Assembly: GCA_019722365.1 (NCBI GenBank)
Contig: JADFUC010000095.1
Coordinates: 1 to 64,000 of the forward strand
From: Lithospermum erythrorhizon
Lineage: Eukaryota; Streptophyta; Magnoliopsida; Boraginales; Boraginaceae
Reading direction: 5' to 3'
Length of the DNA: 64,000 nucleotides
Below the pieces are notes generated by a model. That model had not been told where the DNA came from and did no database searches. It was given only the letters and a program-made list of their open reading frames with translations. How positions within the stretch are numbered: position 1 is the first letter of the stretch; every line of letters starts with the position of its first letter. A program made the position numbers and the translations under genes. This document shows, piece by piece, positions 11,656 through 23,125 of this stretch.

Positions 11656-11672
11656 TTTTGGTATAGAGAGCT
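11656..11672 (+). promoter_or_regulatory. Primer-binding site, initiator tRNA-Met type (degenerate)
   Basis: TTTTGGTATAGAGAGC lies just after the LTR end GTTACA. It is two changes from the TGGTATCAGAGC site that most plant LTR elements use to prime reverse transcription from tRNA-Met. Confidence 0.7.
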
Positions 11673-13866
11673 TGAGGTTTAAGATGCTTTTGGCCCAGTG
11701 ACTGATTTATATGTGTCTAAGATAATTCGAGGAGTTTGTGGAATATTTGAGTCTTCTTGTGGAATCGAGGATCTCTTTCCATCTTTCGTTGACCGTTTAA
11801 TTTGAGGGATTGCACAGAAGATTTTTGTTTAGCTCGATGTGAGGGACCCTTAGGGGAGAAGGTTGAGATAAATCATATTTATTGTTACGAGGCTAACATG
11901 GGTTTGAAAGCGATTAGTATGTTTGGTGAATATACAATTAAAGTTGAATTGGAAAGAGTCTTGCGTTTTCATTGATGATGTTTATTAAAACTGATTCTTG
12001 GATTTATAAGGATGTGAACTCCGAGGCCAAAACCTATGGAATGAGATGTTAAGATATGAGAGGATATGTTGGAATTTTTGTTGGAGAGGGAAAGAGATAT
12101 GCCAAAAGATGTTGTGAAGGAGTCTCCCAATGTGTTGGATTTGGAGTTGTTAAGAGGTTGAAAGCGTATTATTTATGTAATCCTAGAGTGTTAAGGAGTT
12201 AAGGTGGGAAGTACGCTGACCCTTAAGTTTTAATAGTAATCATGATGGGGTGTAAGGTTGGTGATCCTTAGGCTAAAGTTAGTTAAACCTTTTTGCACTT
12301 GGAATAATTAAGGTGAGAATGTTTGAGATAATTATGATAGTTTTACCCAAGTGTTAGAGTAAAGTGAGGGAATTAATTTAGTTGACGTACAAGGATGGAT
12401 CACTTGTGAATATGAGAATAAGTTTAATGAATCTGCATTTGGCCATTCTTCCAGTATGAATAAGGGTTATAATGGGTTGAAAATGAATATTATAGTTTGG
12501 TTGTCATTATGAAGTTTCTTAGTTGCTTAAGTTGTTGAGTGTTGCCTTGAAGAAGTAAATGGAATGATGCAAAATTTAGGGACCACGTGGAAGGAAGAAA
12601 AAGATGAATTTAGTTGTCCTTGAATAAATGAACATTTAAGTGAAATAGAAATTTGATAATGGTCGGTGCAGTAAATTCGAGGGAGGAAGAATTGTTTTAA
12701 GAAGAAATTAGTTGATATACCATTTGGAGGGACTTTAGGAGAAATTACCAGATGAAATAGAAAGTTTAACCTTTGTGAGAAGCATATTAAGATGATAAGA
12801 CTAGTTGAAGTTGTCTCAAAAGTCTGGAATGTACCAAGTCGGTTATGAATCCATTCTTTCCAAGATAATGAAACCTGGAGCTAAATATGCCAGTGTTGAT
12901 TAATTGGATGAAACAAGGATGTTAGTTGGATCGAAATAGATTATTTAAGGTTGGTGATACTTGGGAAATTATGTGAATTATAGAACATAATTGAAGTTAG
13001 AGTTAAAATAAGTAATGAATCTGATGATAATATTTTCAAGAAAAATATAAAGTATAAAATATACGAGATATAAATTTGAGGTGATAATAGTTGGATTATC
13101 AAATACTTAATTGATGATTTTGAATTTAGTTCTTTGGAGCGGATCGGGGAAGAAATGAAAGGAAGTGATGATTTCTTGGAGAAAGAAGAATCTATTGTAG
13201 CAAGAAAAAAATGTACAAAGAGACGATATTTATTCGAAAAAAAAGATAAATTTTAGGATAGATGAGTTGGGTGGAGTTAGAAGTGTTGAATCTCATAAAG
13301 TAAGATTAGTGATTTGAATAATAATATTTTAATAAGTTATAGTATAAATGGATCAAAAAGGATAAGGATTTGATTCCTTTGTCAAGAATAGATAGTATTC
13401 AAATGATAAGAGGGTAAAAGGTGTTTGGATATATTATATTATTTATGCAGTCACAAGTAATAACATATTCAAGCCCCGAGAAGATTGTGAGCAAATATTT
13501 CGATGTTGAGTTTGATGAATGGGCATCACGAAAGTTGTTCTTAATATTTTGAGGGTTATCCTATGATGTAAAGTGAAATCACTTAAATTATAAGAGTTGA
13601 AATACCGCTTGCTCGGGAGGAAGTTGTGGACTACTTGGGTAGGAAAAAATTGTATAATTTAGTAGTAGAATATCAATGAGTCTTGGGATCTCATTAATAA
13701 GAAAGTATGATGGTTGATGTATCAAGACATAAATGGAAGTTAGTTGTTTAAAGAATAACGGGATGGAAACTAATGATGGTGATGCGTTGATGTTAGTTTT
13801 GAGGATTAGAATTAATGGACTCTTAAAGATAGATAAAAATTGAAAAAAATTCCAAAGGGGGCCAGG

Positions 13867-14551
13867 TGATAACAGGTATGTGGAACTTATATGGTTCCAA
13901 AATAAGTCGGGAGGATAATTATGGGAATGAGCTCACAATGGTTGTGTAATGTGAGACTTGGTAGTTATGAGGTGTATTTTCATTGAGAATAATTGTTATT
14001 ATTTATGTTCTTTATATTCGAGATATCCGTTTGATTGGGCGTAGAGACAACTAATGACGTTGTTTTCAATGGGAGTGGTGTAGACTCTAATAAGGGGACG
14101 GAGGAATAATTATTTGTTCAAGCTTTGTTTCATATCACTGGATGTTATTATTTGTCCAATATGTGATAGTTTATTCGTTGGATTGTTGATATGATTAGGT
14201 TATCGGATAGTATTAAGATTATTTTGGATTATTTGAGAGATGAATTTTATTAAATTATTTGAAGGACTATATGTTTACGTATGCATATGTGTGTGATTAG
14301 TTATAGTTCCGTTATACTTAAATATTCATTGAGCTTCCGACAAATCCACTTTCATTTGGGATCCCAGGAATTTTATAGTTGAAGGGAGGCGTTAGGTAGC
14401 CCGCTTATGCTGCGAGGAGCTGGAAGTATAATGTTAGGTATTATAGTTCGGGAATTTGGCTATGATATCCCTTAACGAGTCCTGTAGCTACTTATCCTTA
14501 TATTTTTGTAGTATTTTTCCCAGCCAGATATGTTTTTGTACTTTGATCACG

Positions 14552-14601
<50 letters not shown>

Positions 14602-14762
14602 AAGTTGATATAAATATTGTTTAGAGACTTTTAGATTATTGTTTGAAGCGGTATTTGGTTATTTCTTGTCGGTTTCCTAACTCCAGATGCAGTAGCTACG
14701 TGTGAGATTACTAACAAACTTAGTCTTTTCAATCACGCGGCGACACAGGGGTGATCGTTACT
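13867..14762 (+). repeat. 3' LTR of the decayed element, internally deleted
   Basis: It starts TGATAACAGG after a purine tract and ends near GTGATCGTTACT. Compared with the 5' LTR, about 780 bp between the TTATGTTCTTTA word (13997) and the AACTAATGACGTTG word (14053) are missing. It carries the shorter (TA)n tract. Confidence 0.6.
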
Positions 14763-15451
14763 GGTAAAGGTAAATCTTGAGAATATATTAATTTCTTTTA
14801 TGTATGCCATTCATATAAATACTGCTTGAATTTGAGGGGAATGAGGATGAATAAGGAGAATGGGGGGTAAATGTGGCTCGTTATATTATTATCTATTTGG
14901 GATCATTTGTTTGGAGACAGGGAATCTTTGGAGTCTCCTCTCTCCTCCACATTGGCCCGAATCAACGGGATGATGCTGGTGAGTAGCTGTCATTTGAAGT
15001 TTTAATAGTGTAACTTGATCAACATCATTGTTTAGCTCGTCTCTTTTATGATACTCTACCCAGAAGGGATGTCATTCGCGCGTGTTAGTTTATTATGCAT
15101 TGATTTATTTGTTATAATTATAAAGAATGTAAACAAAAATCTTAATAGGAAAACAAATTTATCAGAAACTTTATTATTTCTAAAGTGTAAAAAGTATCGT
15201 TTTCTTAAAATTATAAAATCATCAAAGGCTGAGAGTTAAACGTCCCTACTCAAATAATCAAAATTTCTCCTTTTTTCTTTTTGTTTATTTTGCAAGTTTA
15301 ATTATTCTTTCACTTTGCAACCTCACATCCTCATCAAAGAATAATTGACTCTATTATCGATTGTTGTTGGTCATTTTTTTAATATATTATATAAGAGTAA
15401 AAGCATAACTATGGATTTATATAATGGATTTTAAAAAAAATGAAATAAAGT
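14763..15451. other. AT-rich spacer
   Basis: No gene is recognised. The longest open stretch (15048-15239, plus) is short, lacks any known motif and lies in AT-rich DNA. Confidence 0.4.
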
Positions 15452-15708
15452 GCCTCTCCATCCACGTTCCTTTTTTAGTTATCTTTCTAGTTATTTGCAC
15501 ATAAATTAAGAAAAATAAAAAATAGTCAAAAGGTATATTAAAAATATAAAATATCAATTAAGTAAAACTACACAATTGGTTGGTTAATAATTTAATAACA
15601 AAAATACATTGCAAATGTAAAAACACAATTTTCCTATCCTATAAGAAACAAATATTTTGAAAGCAAAAAGTTAAGACTACAAAGATAACTAAAGAGGAAT
15701 GAATAGAC
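15452..15708. mobile_element. Stowaway-like MITE, about 257 bp
   Basis: The left end, CCTCTCCATCCACGTTCC followed by TTTTTTAGTTATCTTTCTAG, is mirrored at the right end by the complement of CTATTCATTCCTCTTTAG followed by TTATCTTTGTAGTC. This fits the Stowaway (Tc1/mariner) terminal consensus CTCCCTCC...GTTCC...TTTAGTTGTC. The core is AT-rich and noncoding. Confidence 0.75.
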
Positions 15709-16751
15709 TAATATATAAAAGGAATTAAGAAACCATTAATAAGTTTCACATAAGCGTAACAATAACTAAAAAGTTAGATCTAAAATTCTTAACTTAGAAA
15801 TTCGCCATATACTACAAAAGAGGATTCTCGATGGGCCTTTAGAATTCATTTTTGCAGTATGTGTTAAGTTTGAAACTCTTAACTAATTTGTTAGTTACTT
15901 TGTTTGTTTCTTTGTATACTATATTCTTTGTGGATGTTAGGAGAATTTAGCCAAACTATTTTGTTTGATTCAATTAAGCTATTTATAATGATTGGCTGTG
16001 TATAAGTTCATTTATTAATTAAAATCTAAACAAATGACTAATGAAGAAAGAGAAGGTTTTGGTATCTAACTTCAAATCAATTTTGTAGTTATCAATTATA
16101 TAAACAAATTTGTGAAATGTATTTACATGTAGAAATATCGTTGGCTTACCAAATATAGCAGTTTGATTTTACGCTCATAATCAGGAATTCTACATCTAAT
16201 ATTTTAAACTTTCAAAATCCATCCATGTTTTGTTTCTATTTTATCTATCATAGAAGCAAGTAGATTTTAAAGCATGAATTAATATTTTTGTTATGAGCCT
16301 CGTTTGAATGGCTTTGAATCCACAGGGAAACTCTCGTCTTTCATAGAGGATTATTCCCAATACAGGATGTCGCGTTACTTGTCTTTGCTTTACATTTTCT
16401 TACATTATAGATGTAATTGTTAAGCTCTATTTGTTGGAGTGTCATGTCGAGACATATAGGTTTGTTTGTAATATGTTTGTTTTCATACAATGTAATTATC
16501 AAAAAAAATATTGGTTGATATTTTAAGTTATAATATTTTATTTGGTACTTTTATTATTTCATCGATTCATCTTTGCGGCTTAATGTATAACATATAAGTA
16601 GTTCTCACTTGCTTCATTTTTATTTACATTTTTTTGGTTACATATGTCACATATTATTAATACATGTGTTAAACAAATAAATAAAGCTAAGTAATATGAT
16701 GCTCAGTAAGAAAACTTAATAAAATAAAATTATAACACATATTTACCTCGA
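15709..16751. other. AT-rich spacer with a possible small inverted-repeat element
   Basis: No gene is seen. An imperfect inverted repeat (TAACTAAAAAGTTAGATC near 15770 versus GTTAAGTTTGAAAC...TTAGTTAC ending near 15898) could be a roughly 130-bp MITE relic. Confidence 0.4.
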
Positions 16752-18407
16752 TGCATGGCGGTAACGACTAGATTAATTAATAAATTAAAATGTGAAGTTA
16801 TTAATTTATTTACGTAAATTTGGAAACCCGCCAACTATATCTTATGTGCGTTAATGCTAATGTTCGGAAGTTAGTCGTCGAGATAAGTTAAAACAAAAGT
16901 ATCGATCGGTAAAATGTTCGGATTTTCACCGGTTGGACCATTGGGCCCAACCCAATTCCTTAATGATCAAATAGGACCCAAACCACAAAACAAGCCCATT
17001 TCCTTCCCAGAGCCCAGGGCAGCGACGGGGAGAAGTTTCTCCATTTTTTTTTTTTTTTTGAGTTCTTCTTCCTCGATTTTCTCCTCGTCTCAAGCTTTGG
17101 ACTCAAAATTTTTTGGGAGGAGAGCACCCTCATCGTCCTCGTCGTTTAAGGTAAAAAAAGAAGGTCCGATCTTGTTGAATATTTTGGGAATCGCCGAGTT
17201 GTTTCGTTGACTTTGTATTCGAATTTTATTGCTCAAATTGATTCTTGGGTTGTAAATTAGTTATTCTTGAGTTGAAATATCGTGTTTTTTAGGGCCGTTG
17301 ACTTTTTTGAAATTTTGGGTTGACCGGTTTTTTTATATTATTGAATATAATTATTGTCTAGGCTTAAATTATAATAGGAATTGATAATGATCGATATTTG
17401 GCGAGAAAGTGTTGTTGTTAGTTGAAAGATGACTTTCGAGTGATTTCGGGTTGACTTTCTCTAAAATGTGGTTGATAGTATAAATATATTTATTGGACCG
17501 TTATTGTGATTGTTTGAGATGAAATTATGAGTTATAAGTGTTGGAAGAAAGGCAGAATTAAAGTAATTTTAAAATGATTTTGGTAGTCGGCGGACTTTGG
17601 GATTGGAGGTTGATAGTGGTGGTTTATTAATTGGAAAAAAGTTGAAAGTGGGTTGATTGAAAGAATTGATTGGAAATGTTAGTAAGTTTGAATAAGGTAT
17701 ATAGTATTTTGATTATAAGTTTGAAAATGCAGGTAGTAGGGTACTACCATTGATTTGTTATTGAAACATAATTTAACTTGTCTATGTATAGTTGTCGGGT
17801 TTGTAACTAAAAAGTAAGGTTGAAAAGTCGAGGGGAATTGAATTAGGATAAGGGTTGAAGAATTTGTTGCGAGTAGTAATTATGTTTTTTCGGATGTTAC
17901 ATTCGGACTCGGGACATGCGAGGCAATGAGGATGGAATTGGTAGCAGGCGTGGTACTAGCCCAAGGTCTGATTATCACTCGTTTGTTACGCTTATTTATG
18001 TTTGAGTGAAACCAGCGGTAATTGATTGTGGTATGCATGCGTGTTCAAACTTATACGTGGGTATAGTTGTGGGAATTGTGAAATGTTGACTTGTGTGGTG
18101 GTTTGTGTTGAATGGGTATGACCTGTTTATTTTGTGGTAGTCATCATTTACAGATATGTTTGAGTGTAGGTCCTACTTTGCTTGGTACTAATATAGCAGA
18201 TTGTATTCAAGTCCGAGCCTATATTGGTATTTATGGGCATGCTTGTGAGTATATTTTTGTTAATTATGGGTTTCTACTCGAAATTTGTTGTATACGTGTA
18301 TATTATGAATGCTACATTAAAATTTATTGTATGATATTTAGCATGTTTGGTATTTATATGTGTGATTTGTGACTTGTTGATTTGAGGGATATTTGAGATG
18401 GTGTAGG

Positions 18408-18540
18408 GTGTTCGAAGGGTAGGCCTTCCGGGAAAAGGATAGCGATGTTGGGTGTTTGAAGGGGTGAGGCTACGGGAAAAGAGGTATTATGTTGTTAGAT
18501 TGTTCGAAGGAGGTGAGGCTTTGCCGGGAAAAGGATGAAA
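18408..18540 (+). repeat. LTR minisatellite, about 45-bp unit x3
   Basis: Three imperfect units contain GTTCGAAGGG(T)GAGGC...CCGGGAAAAGGA. Inverted counterparts occur at about 23925-24035 in the related minus-strand LTR. The array occupies the same zone of the LTR as the 72-bp hairpin minisatellite at 2040-2422. Confidence 0.7.
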
Positions 18541-18771
18541 TGTGATATATGATGTTATTGTGTTTCATTTTCGTAAGTTGCTATTGACTTGTTGTAGTAT
18601 GAGCGTCGGGTTTGTGAAATTTTCTTTGCATTTTTTACTAAATTTGATTATGTGATATAAACAGAGATATAGGGTATGACATGTGAGTTAACATAAGTTG
18701 AATCTTCTATAATTAAATGTGTGATAGTTATTTACATTGTGATTCACCTTGAATGAGTAAGTATTTCGTAT

Positions 18772-18796
18772 TGCATATATATATATATATATATAG
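18772..18796. repeat. (AT)n microsatellite
   Basis: A short run of AT dinucleotides inside the gypsy 5' LTR. Confidence 0.9.
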
Positions 18797-19351
18797 CACT
18801 TATATATATACCCATAACTCTTATCTGCGATAATATATATCCACGCTATTGTATACCCTCATTGTGGGTAAGTTACCATCCGGGTGATTCGTTTTCCAGG
18901 TATCGAGACTTACCCACTTCCAGCTTCAGGATTCACGGGGTACTTGCTTTGTGAAAGGTCGGGGATTCGTGGGTGTCCGTTGGTTACCCTAGGTGGGGGA
19001 GACAAGTGGCTCAGATCTCAGTCATCTTGTATGATTTTGATGTGCACAGGGTTTTTACATTTGTTTGGGATGTTGAAATTGTAAGAAGCAATTTTTGGCC
19101 CAGATATTTTGTGACTTGGTTTTATGGGTTTTGTATGCTTTGGGTTGTGTTAGGTAATGCCGGGTTAAACTTCGATAATTTTATGTTTAAATTTTTAGAA
19201 CTCTTTTCTTCAAGGTACCGGGTTTATGGGTGATTAAGCAGGGGTGATTTTTTATTATTCGACCATCGTGTAATTGACTGGATATCTGAGGGTTGATAGC
19301 GACTCTGCGACCTCGAGGGGCGTCTGGCTATTTCGAGGTAGATTCTAATTA

Positions 19352-19366
19352 TGGTATCGAGGAGCC
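19352..19366 (+). promoter_or_regulatory. Primer-binding site, tRNA-Met type (degenerate)
   Basis: TGGTATCGAGGAGCC resembles TGGTATCAGAGCC and sits between the LTR and the gag region. Confidence 0.6.
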
Positions 19367-19399
19367 GGGTTTCCATTTAAGCTGGGATTACGTAGATGG

Positions 19400-20700
19400 C
19401 CGTGTGTGTCTACGTCTAAAGTTTTTTTGTACAAATTTTGTGTCCTTGAGTGCCTATGAGTCTAAAATTATTTTTTTATCTTCTTTCATTGAGGCCCCAT
19501 GCGAGGATACTTACGAGTTTGGTTCACGCCTTGGGAGGATCAAATCGCGGACCCATTGGGGAATTAGAGGTGCTCCCAGAGTAGGCGGAGACTAGCGTTA
19601 GTAGGGGTGATCTTTGGAAGAGGCCGGGAGAATTCCGAGGCAAAGGGCTAGAGCGAGGCTCGTGAGGCTAGAAGGGAAGGCGTGGTGAGGGCAGTGTAGG
19701 GATAACCGGGTCCCCCAGAGGAGATTCTGTTCCTAGAGGGGTACAATTATGAGGATTTTGGAGAGGCGTCTGGGGTGGCGCGGGCCCCGATGCAGAGCCA
19801 GCGTTAGCTGGCTCCGGAGGCTGGAGATTGAGACAGTTACTGAATGGTTTCACGAAGAAGAGGACCACTAGTTTAAGTAGTGCCGCAACACCTTGGGAGT
19901 TGCGATGTCCGAAGATTCTTGGAGGCATTCAGAGAATAAGTTTGAACCGATGGGTTTGGGAGATGAGTTGAAGGTGAAGTTTGCGTGTACCGGTTAACCG
20001 GGAGGAGCTAGGAGTTCGGTGGAACCATGTCCTACAAAGATTTGGTGGCTAGGGGTGGGGTCACCGATCACTTTTGTTGGGTCGGGGGGAACTCTTTGGT
20101 AAATTTACATTTGGAGACTTCATGTATGCGATGGAAGCGTTTAGTTCGAGATGCAACAGAGAAAACGATTGATAGGTATGAGAGGTTTACGACTTGTGCC
20201 GTTTGATTAGGGAGTGTACGCGAGCTCACCGAGGATTGCTTGGTCGGAGGCGTACTTGTTCACTTCTGCTTGATTTTCACAGGTTGAGGAATCTGCCGGC
20301 GTTGCCGGGTGGAGGGACATAGTAGAATCTAGAGGTGAGAGGGAGGTCGTGCTTTGACGGGGATACCGGCAGGATTTAGGTATACCGTACATTCGACCAG
20401 ATTTTCAGGGGCTTTCTCAGCGTCTCGTGTACCTCCTAGAATGAGTGGTTTCACGGTGGTATTTCGAGATTGTTCAGCGGATGTGCATGTTAGTGTTATC
20501 GATTATTAGGCTGAGTGGGCACAAAGGCTGGGAGATTGTCGGCCACCGGAAGGGGTGGCCCGTGTTTCCGATGTCAGCAGCCGGGGCATTTTGCAAATGT
20601 GTCATTTTTATGTGGAGTGCAATTAAGAGCGACCACTTCCGTTTTAGGCACATTTGGGAGAGGGGATCTCGGGAATTGTCGAGGTGGGCCGATTTGGAGG
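19400..20700 (+). pseudogene. gypsy gag remnant with zinc knuckle
   Basis: This G-rich region between the primer site and protease has only broken frames. The clearest part is a CX2CX4H zinc knuckle, CFRCQQPGHFANV, starting near 20562. The last cysteine of the usual CX2CX4HX4C is not in place (VSF follows). Gag forms the virus-like particle and the knuckle binds element RNA. The minus-strand proline-rich frame over 19668-19928 is an antisense shadow. Confidence 0.7.
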
Positions 20701-20946
20701 GCAGCCAGAGGTGAGGGGCAAGTTGGTAGATCGTGTGCCGGTACTTGCGGTATGAGTGGGGTGGCAGGCGGATTAATCACGGCGGGAGGCACGGGATATT
20801 CCGAGAATGGTGACAGGTACCTCTATCTTTACATGGTCTTGATGCTCGTATTGTTTGATTCTGGAGCCACACACACTCTTTTTATATCTCTGAATTTTGC
20901 TAAAAGGCTATCTTTGAGTTTACTGAACATCTTAGTACTAGATTAG
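20515..20946 (+). pseudogene. gag-protease open segment (zinc knuckle + DSGATH protease)
   Basis: A 143-codon open frame links the zinc knuckle (residues about 17-29) to the aspartic protease signature FDSGATHTLF (residues about 114-123; the DSG codons start at 20857). The pepsin-like DSGA motif marks the retroviral-type protease that cuts the polyprotein. The segment between the two is Gly-rich, and the frame closes soon after the motif, before the flap region would be complete. It is the best-preserved continuous stretch of this gag-pol. Confidence 0.75.
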
Positions 20947-21547
20947 TGATAAACCAATGACTTACGGTGGGGAGGTCGGTTGAGGGAGTAATTGAGGTTT
21001 ATAGTAATTGTCACTTGAGGTGTTGATAATCTGTATTAAGTAGATCATTACCCTTTGAGTTAGTGAATTTTGACTTGGGGATGGGTAGTTGGGGAAACAC
21101 CGCGCCCGTAATAAATTGTCACCGTAAGGAGATTGTGTTTCACCCAATACGGAGGCCTAAATTACAGTTGTTGGAGATAGGAGAGTTTTGTCGTCTTGTG
21201 TGATCTCGGTCATTTAGAAGCTCGTGAGATTATTGAACAAGAGGATGTATCGGGTATTTGGGTTACGTAATATTTGGACTTGAAGAAGAAAGATGAGCCT
21301 AAGCTTTGAAAATGTCCGGATTGCTGAGGAGTCGAGGATGTATTTTCAGAAGATTTGCCCGGAGCTACCTGGGAGCCTGAGGAGAGAGATTGAGTTTTTC
21401 GATCGAGGGTGGTACCGGGAAACGGCTCCGATATCTACTAAGCACCGTCTGGGATAAGCTCAATGAGTTGAATTTCTGCCCGATTCAGAGTTGTTGGAAA
21501 AGGATTTATAAGGCGGTTATTCTCCATGGGGTGCTCCGGTAACCCCG

Positions 21548-22500
21548 TCAAAGAAGAAGGATGAAACGATGAGGCTTTGTATTGATTACCGGCAGTTGAA
21601 CAAAGTGACTATTAAGAACCGGTACCCGTTTCCAAGGATTCGATGATCTTTTACCGACCAAGGCGGGGATCACGAAGGTCTTTTCGAAAGTGGGTTGAGA
21701 TGCGGATATCACCCGATTGAGAATTAATGGGTGTTTCGAACAAGATACAAGCAACATGAGTTCTTGGTGATCTTAGTTTGGGTTGACAAATGCACCTGAC
21801 TTTAATGGACTTTTTAGGTAGATCGTATTTTAAAGGGAGTTCTTGGATAAGTTGAGTGGTTGTATTTATTGACATCTTGATCTATTCTAAGTGAGTTGGA
21901 ACATGATGAGCATTTGAGGAAAGTAGTAAATCTTAGTGCATCGGTTATGCGCAAAGTTTTCAAAGTGTGAATTTTGTTGCGGAAGGTACAATTCTTGGAG
22001 TCACGTTATGCAGGGGCGAAGGTGTTGGTGTGGACCACAAAGATTAAGACGGCGATGAATTGGGAAAGGCCTTGGCGAAGTGTGAGCGAGGTGAAAGTTT
22101 CTTAGGTTTAGGTTGGATATTATAGAAGATTCATACAAGACTTTTCATTGATGCATTTGCTCAAGTGACCAAGTTGACAAGGAAGGGTGTACCATTTGTT
22201 TAGGCGAAGAGTGTGATTTTTGTTTCAATGGTGAAGAGGAGATTGACTTCTGATACAGTGTTGACACTACCATCGAGGGAGCAGAGGGGTATATGAGGTG
22301 TGCAATGATGCTTAACATTAGGGGTTAGGTTGCATGATGCAGAATGGGAAGAATGTCGCGCATATGCTTCGACAGTGAAGGAATCATGAGGAAAAGTGTC
22401 TACCAGCTGACTTGGGTTGGCTTGCGGTGTTTCGCATTGAAATTTGGAAACACTACTTGTATGGGGTTAAATACCCGGATATTCTACAGGACACTTGAGT
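21548..22500 (+). pseudogene. gypsy reverse transcriptase and RNase H remnant
   Basis: From 21548 the plus strand encodes [20 protein letters not shown] followed by [10 protein letters not shown], a diagnostic chromovirus reverse transcriptase block. Downstream VFSK, a YHQLRIK-like region, FGLTNAP and FLDK appear in shifting frames with stops. The catalytic YxDD block is degraded (about 21860-21890). Around 22250, LTSDTVLTLPS marks the start of RNase H. It is not functional. Confidence 0.8.
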
Positions 22501-22829
22501 TTGAAGTATATCACCGCCCAGAGAGGGAATGTCTTTGAGGTTGGAGGTGATGGATCTTTGTTGGCCCACGTATTATGAAGGAATTGAGACGGTGTTTGCT
22601 AGATAAAATAGGAGAGATGCAAAGAAGATGACAAAGTGAGGAGGTAGGATCGAGCGAAGGAGAGAGGAAAACCAGGAGTTTCACGGTGGGCGATGATGGT
22701 ATTTTGCGTTTAGGAGGCAGTGGTTGTGCCCGCTTTGCCGACCTATAAAAGGGAGACTCTTGGATGAGGCTCAAAATACTTCATATATGCATCGGGGGTA
22801 AGAAAAGTATGCGAAATTTAAAGGGAGAA

Positions 22830-23125
22830 CTATTGGTGGCGGGGATGAAGAAGAAATTACGATTTTGTAGCAAAGTGTTTGATTTGTCAACAGGTCAAGA
22901 TTGACCATAAACCTTCAGCGGGGTTCTTTACTTGACGCTACCGATACCTGAATGGACGTGGGAGAAGATCACCATGGACTTTGTGTTTGGGCTTCCGAAA
23001 ACTCAAAAAAGAAATGATGGGATTTGGGTAATTGTGGATAGACTATCTAAGACCGCTCATTTTCTACCTATTAAAGCAACCGATGGGCCGGAGAAGTTGG
23101 CCAAGATGTACTTAAGGCCTAAGTG
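22830..23125 (+). pseudogene. gypsy integrase remnant, left part
   Basis: The frame contains LPIPEWTWEKITMDFVFGLP and then NDGIWVIVDRLSKTAHFLPI. This is the integrase zinc-finger/core junction with its first catalytic Asp (MDFV) and the core strand carrying the second (VDRLSK). Upstream a CLICQQ-like finger is visible with a frameshift. The frame stops at 23124 at the junction with inverted sequence. The continuation is found at 27270 onward. Confidence 0.85.

Larger units (their letters stand above)
10075..14762 (+). mobile_element. Decayed LTR retrotransposon with two LTRs, no recognisable pol
   Basis: Two direct LTR copies (to 11654 and from 13867) flank about 2.2 kb of internal DNA. A tRNA-Met-like primer-binding site follows the first LTR and a purine-rich tract (CCAAAGGGGGCCAGG) precedes the second. 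The internal region has only short, interrupted reading frames, and no protease, reverse transcriptase or integrase motif was seen. Its start shares the 15-mer ATATTTGAGTCTTCT (11753-11767) with the internal start of the minus-strand element at 63610-63624, so both belong to one family. The element could be a non-autonomous (LARD-like) form or a deleted copy. Confidence 0.65.
16752..19349 (+). repeat. 5' LTR of the gypsy element
   Basis: It starts TGCATGGCGG and aligns with the 3' LTR from 28426 (both share AATGCTAATGTTCGGAAG) and, inverted, with 23126-25641. About 400 bases in is a pyrimidine-rich leader followed by AAGGTAAAAA. A three-unit repeat containing GTTCGAAGG...GGGAAAAGG lies at 18408-18540. 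The end is set by the primer-binding site and is approximate. Confidence 0.75.

Noticed and set aside
18112..18372. 86-codon plus-strand frame
   Set aside because: It lies inside the gypsy LTR and has no homologous frame in the other LTR copies.
19668..19928. Proline-rich minus-strand frame
   Set aside because: It is antisense to the G-rich gypsy gag region.
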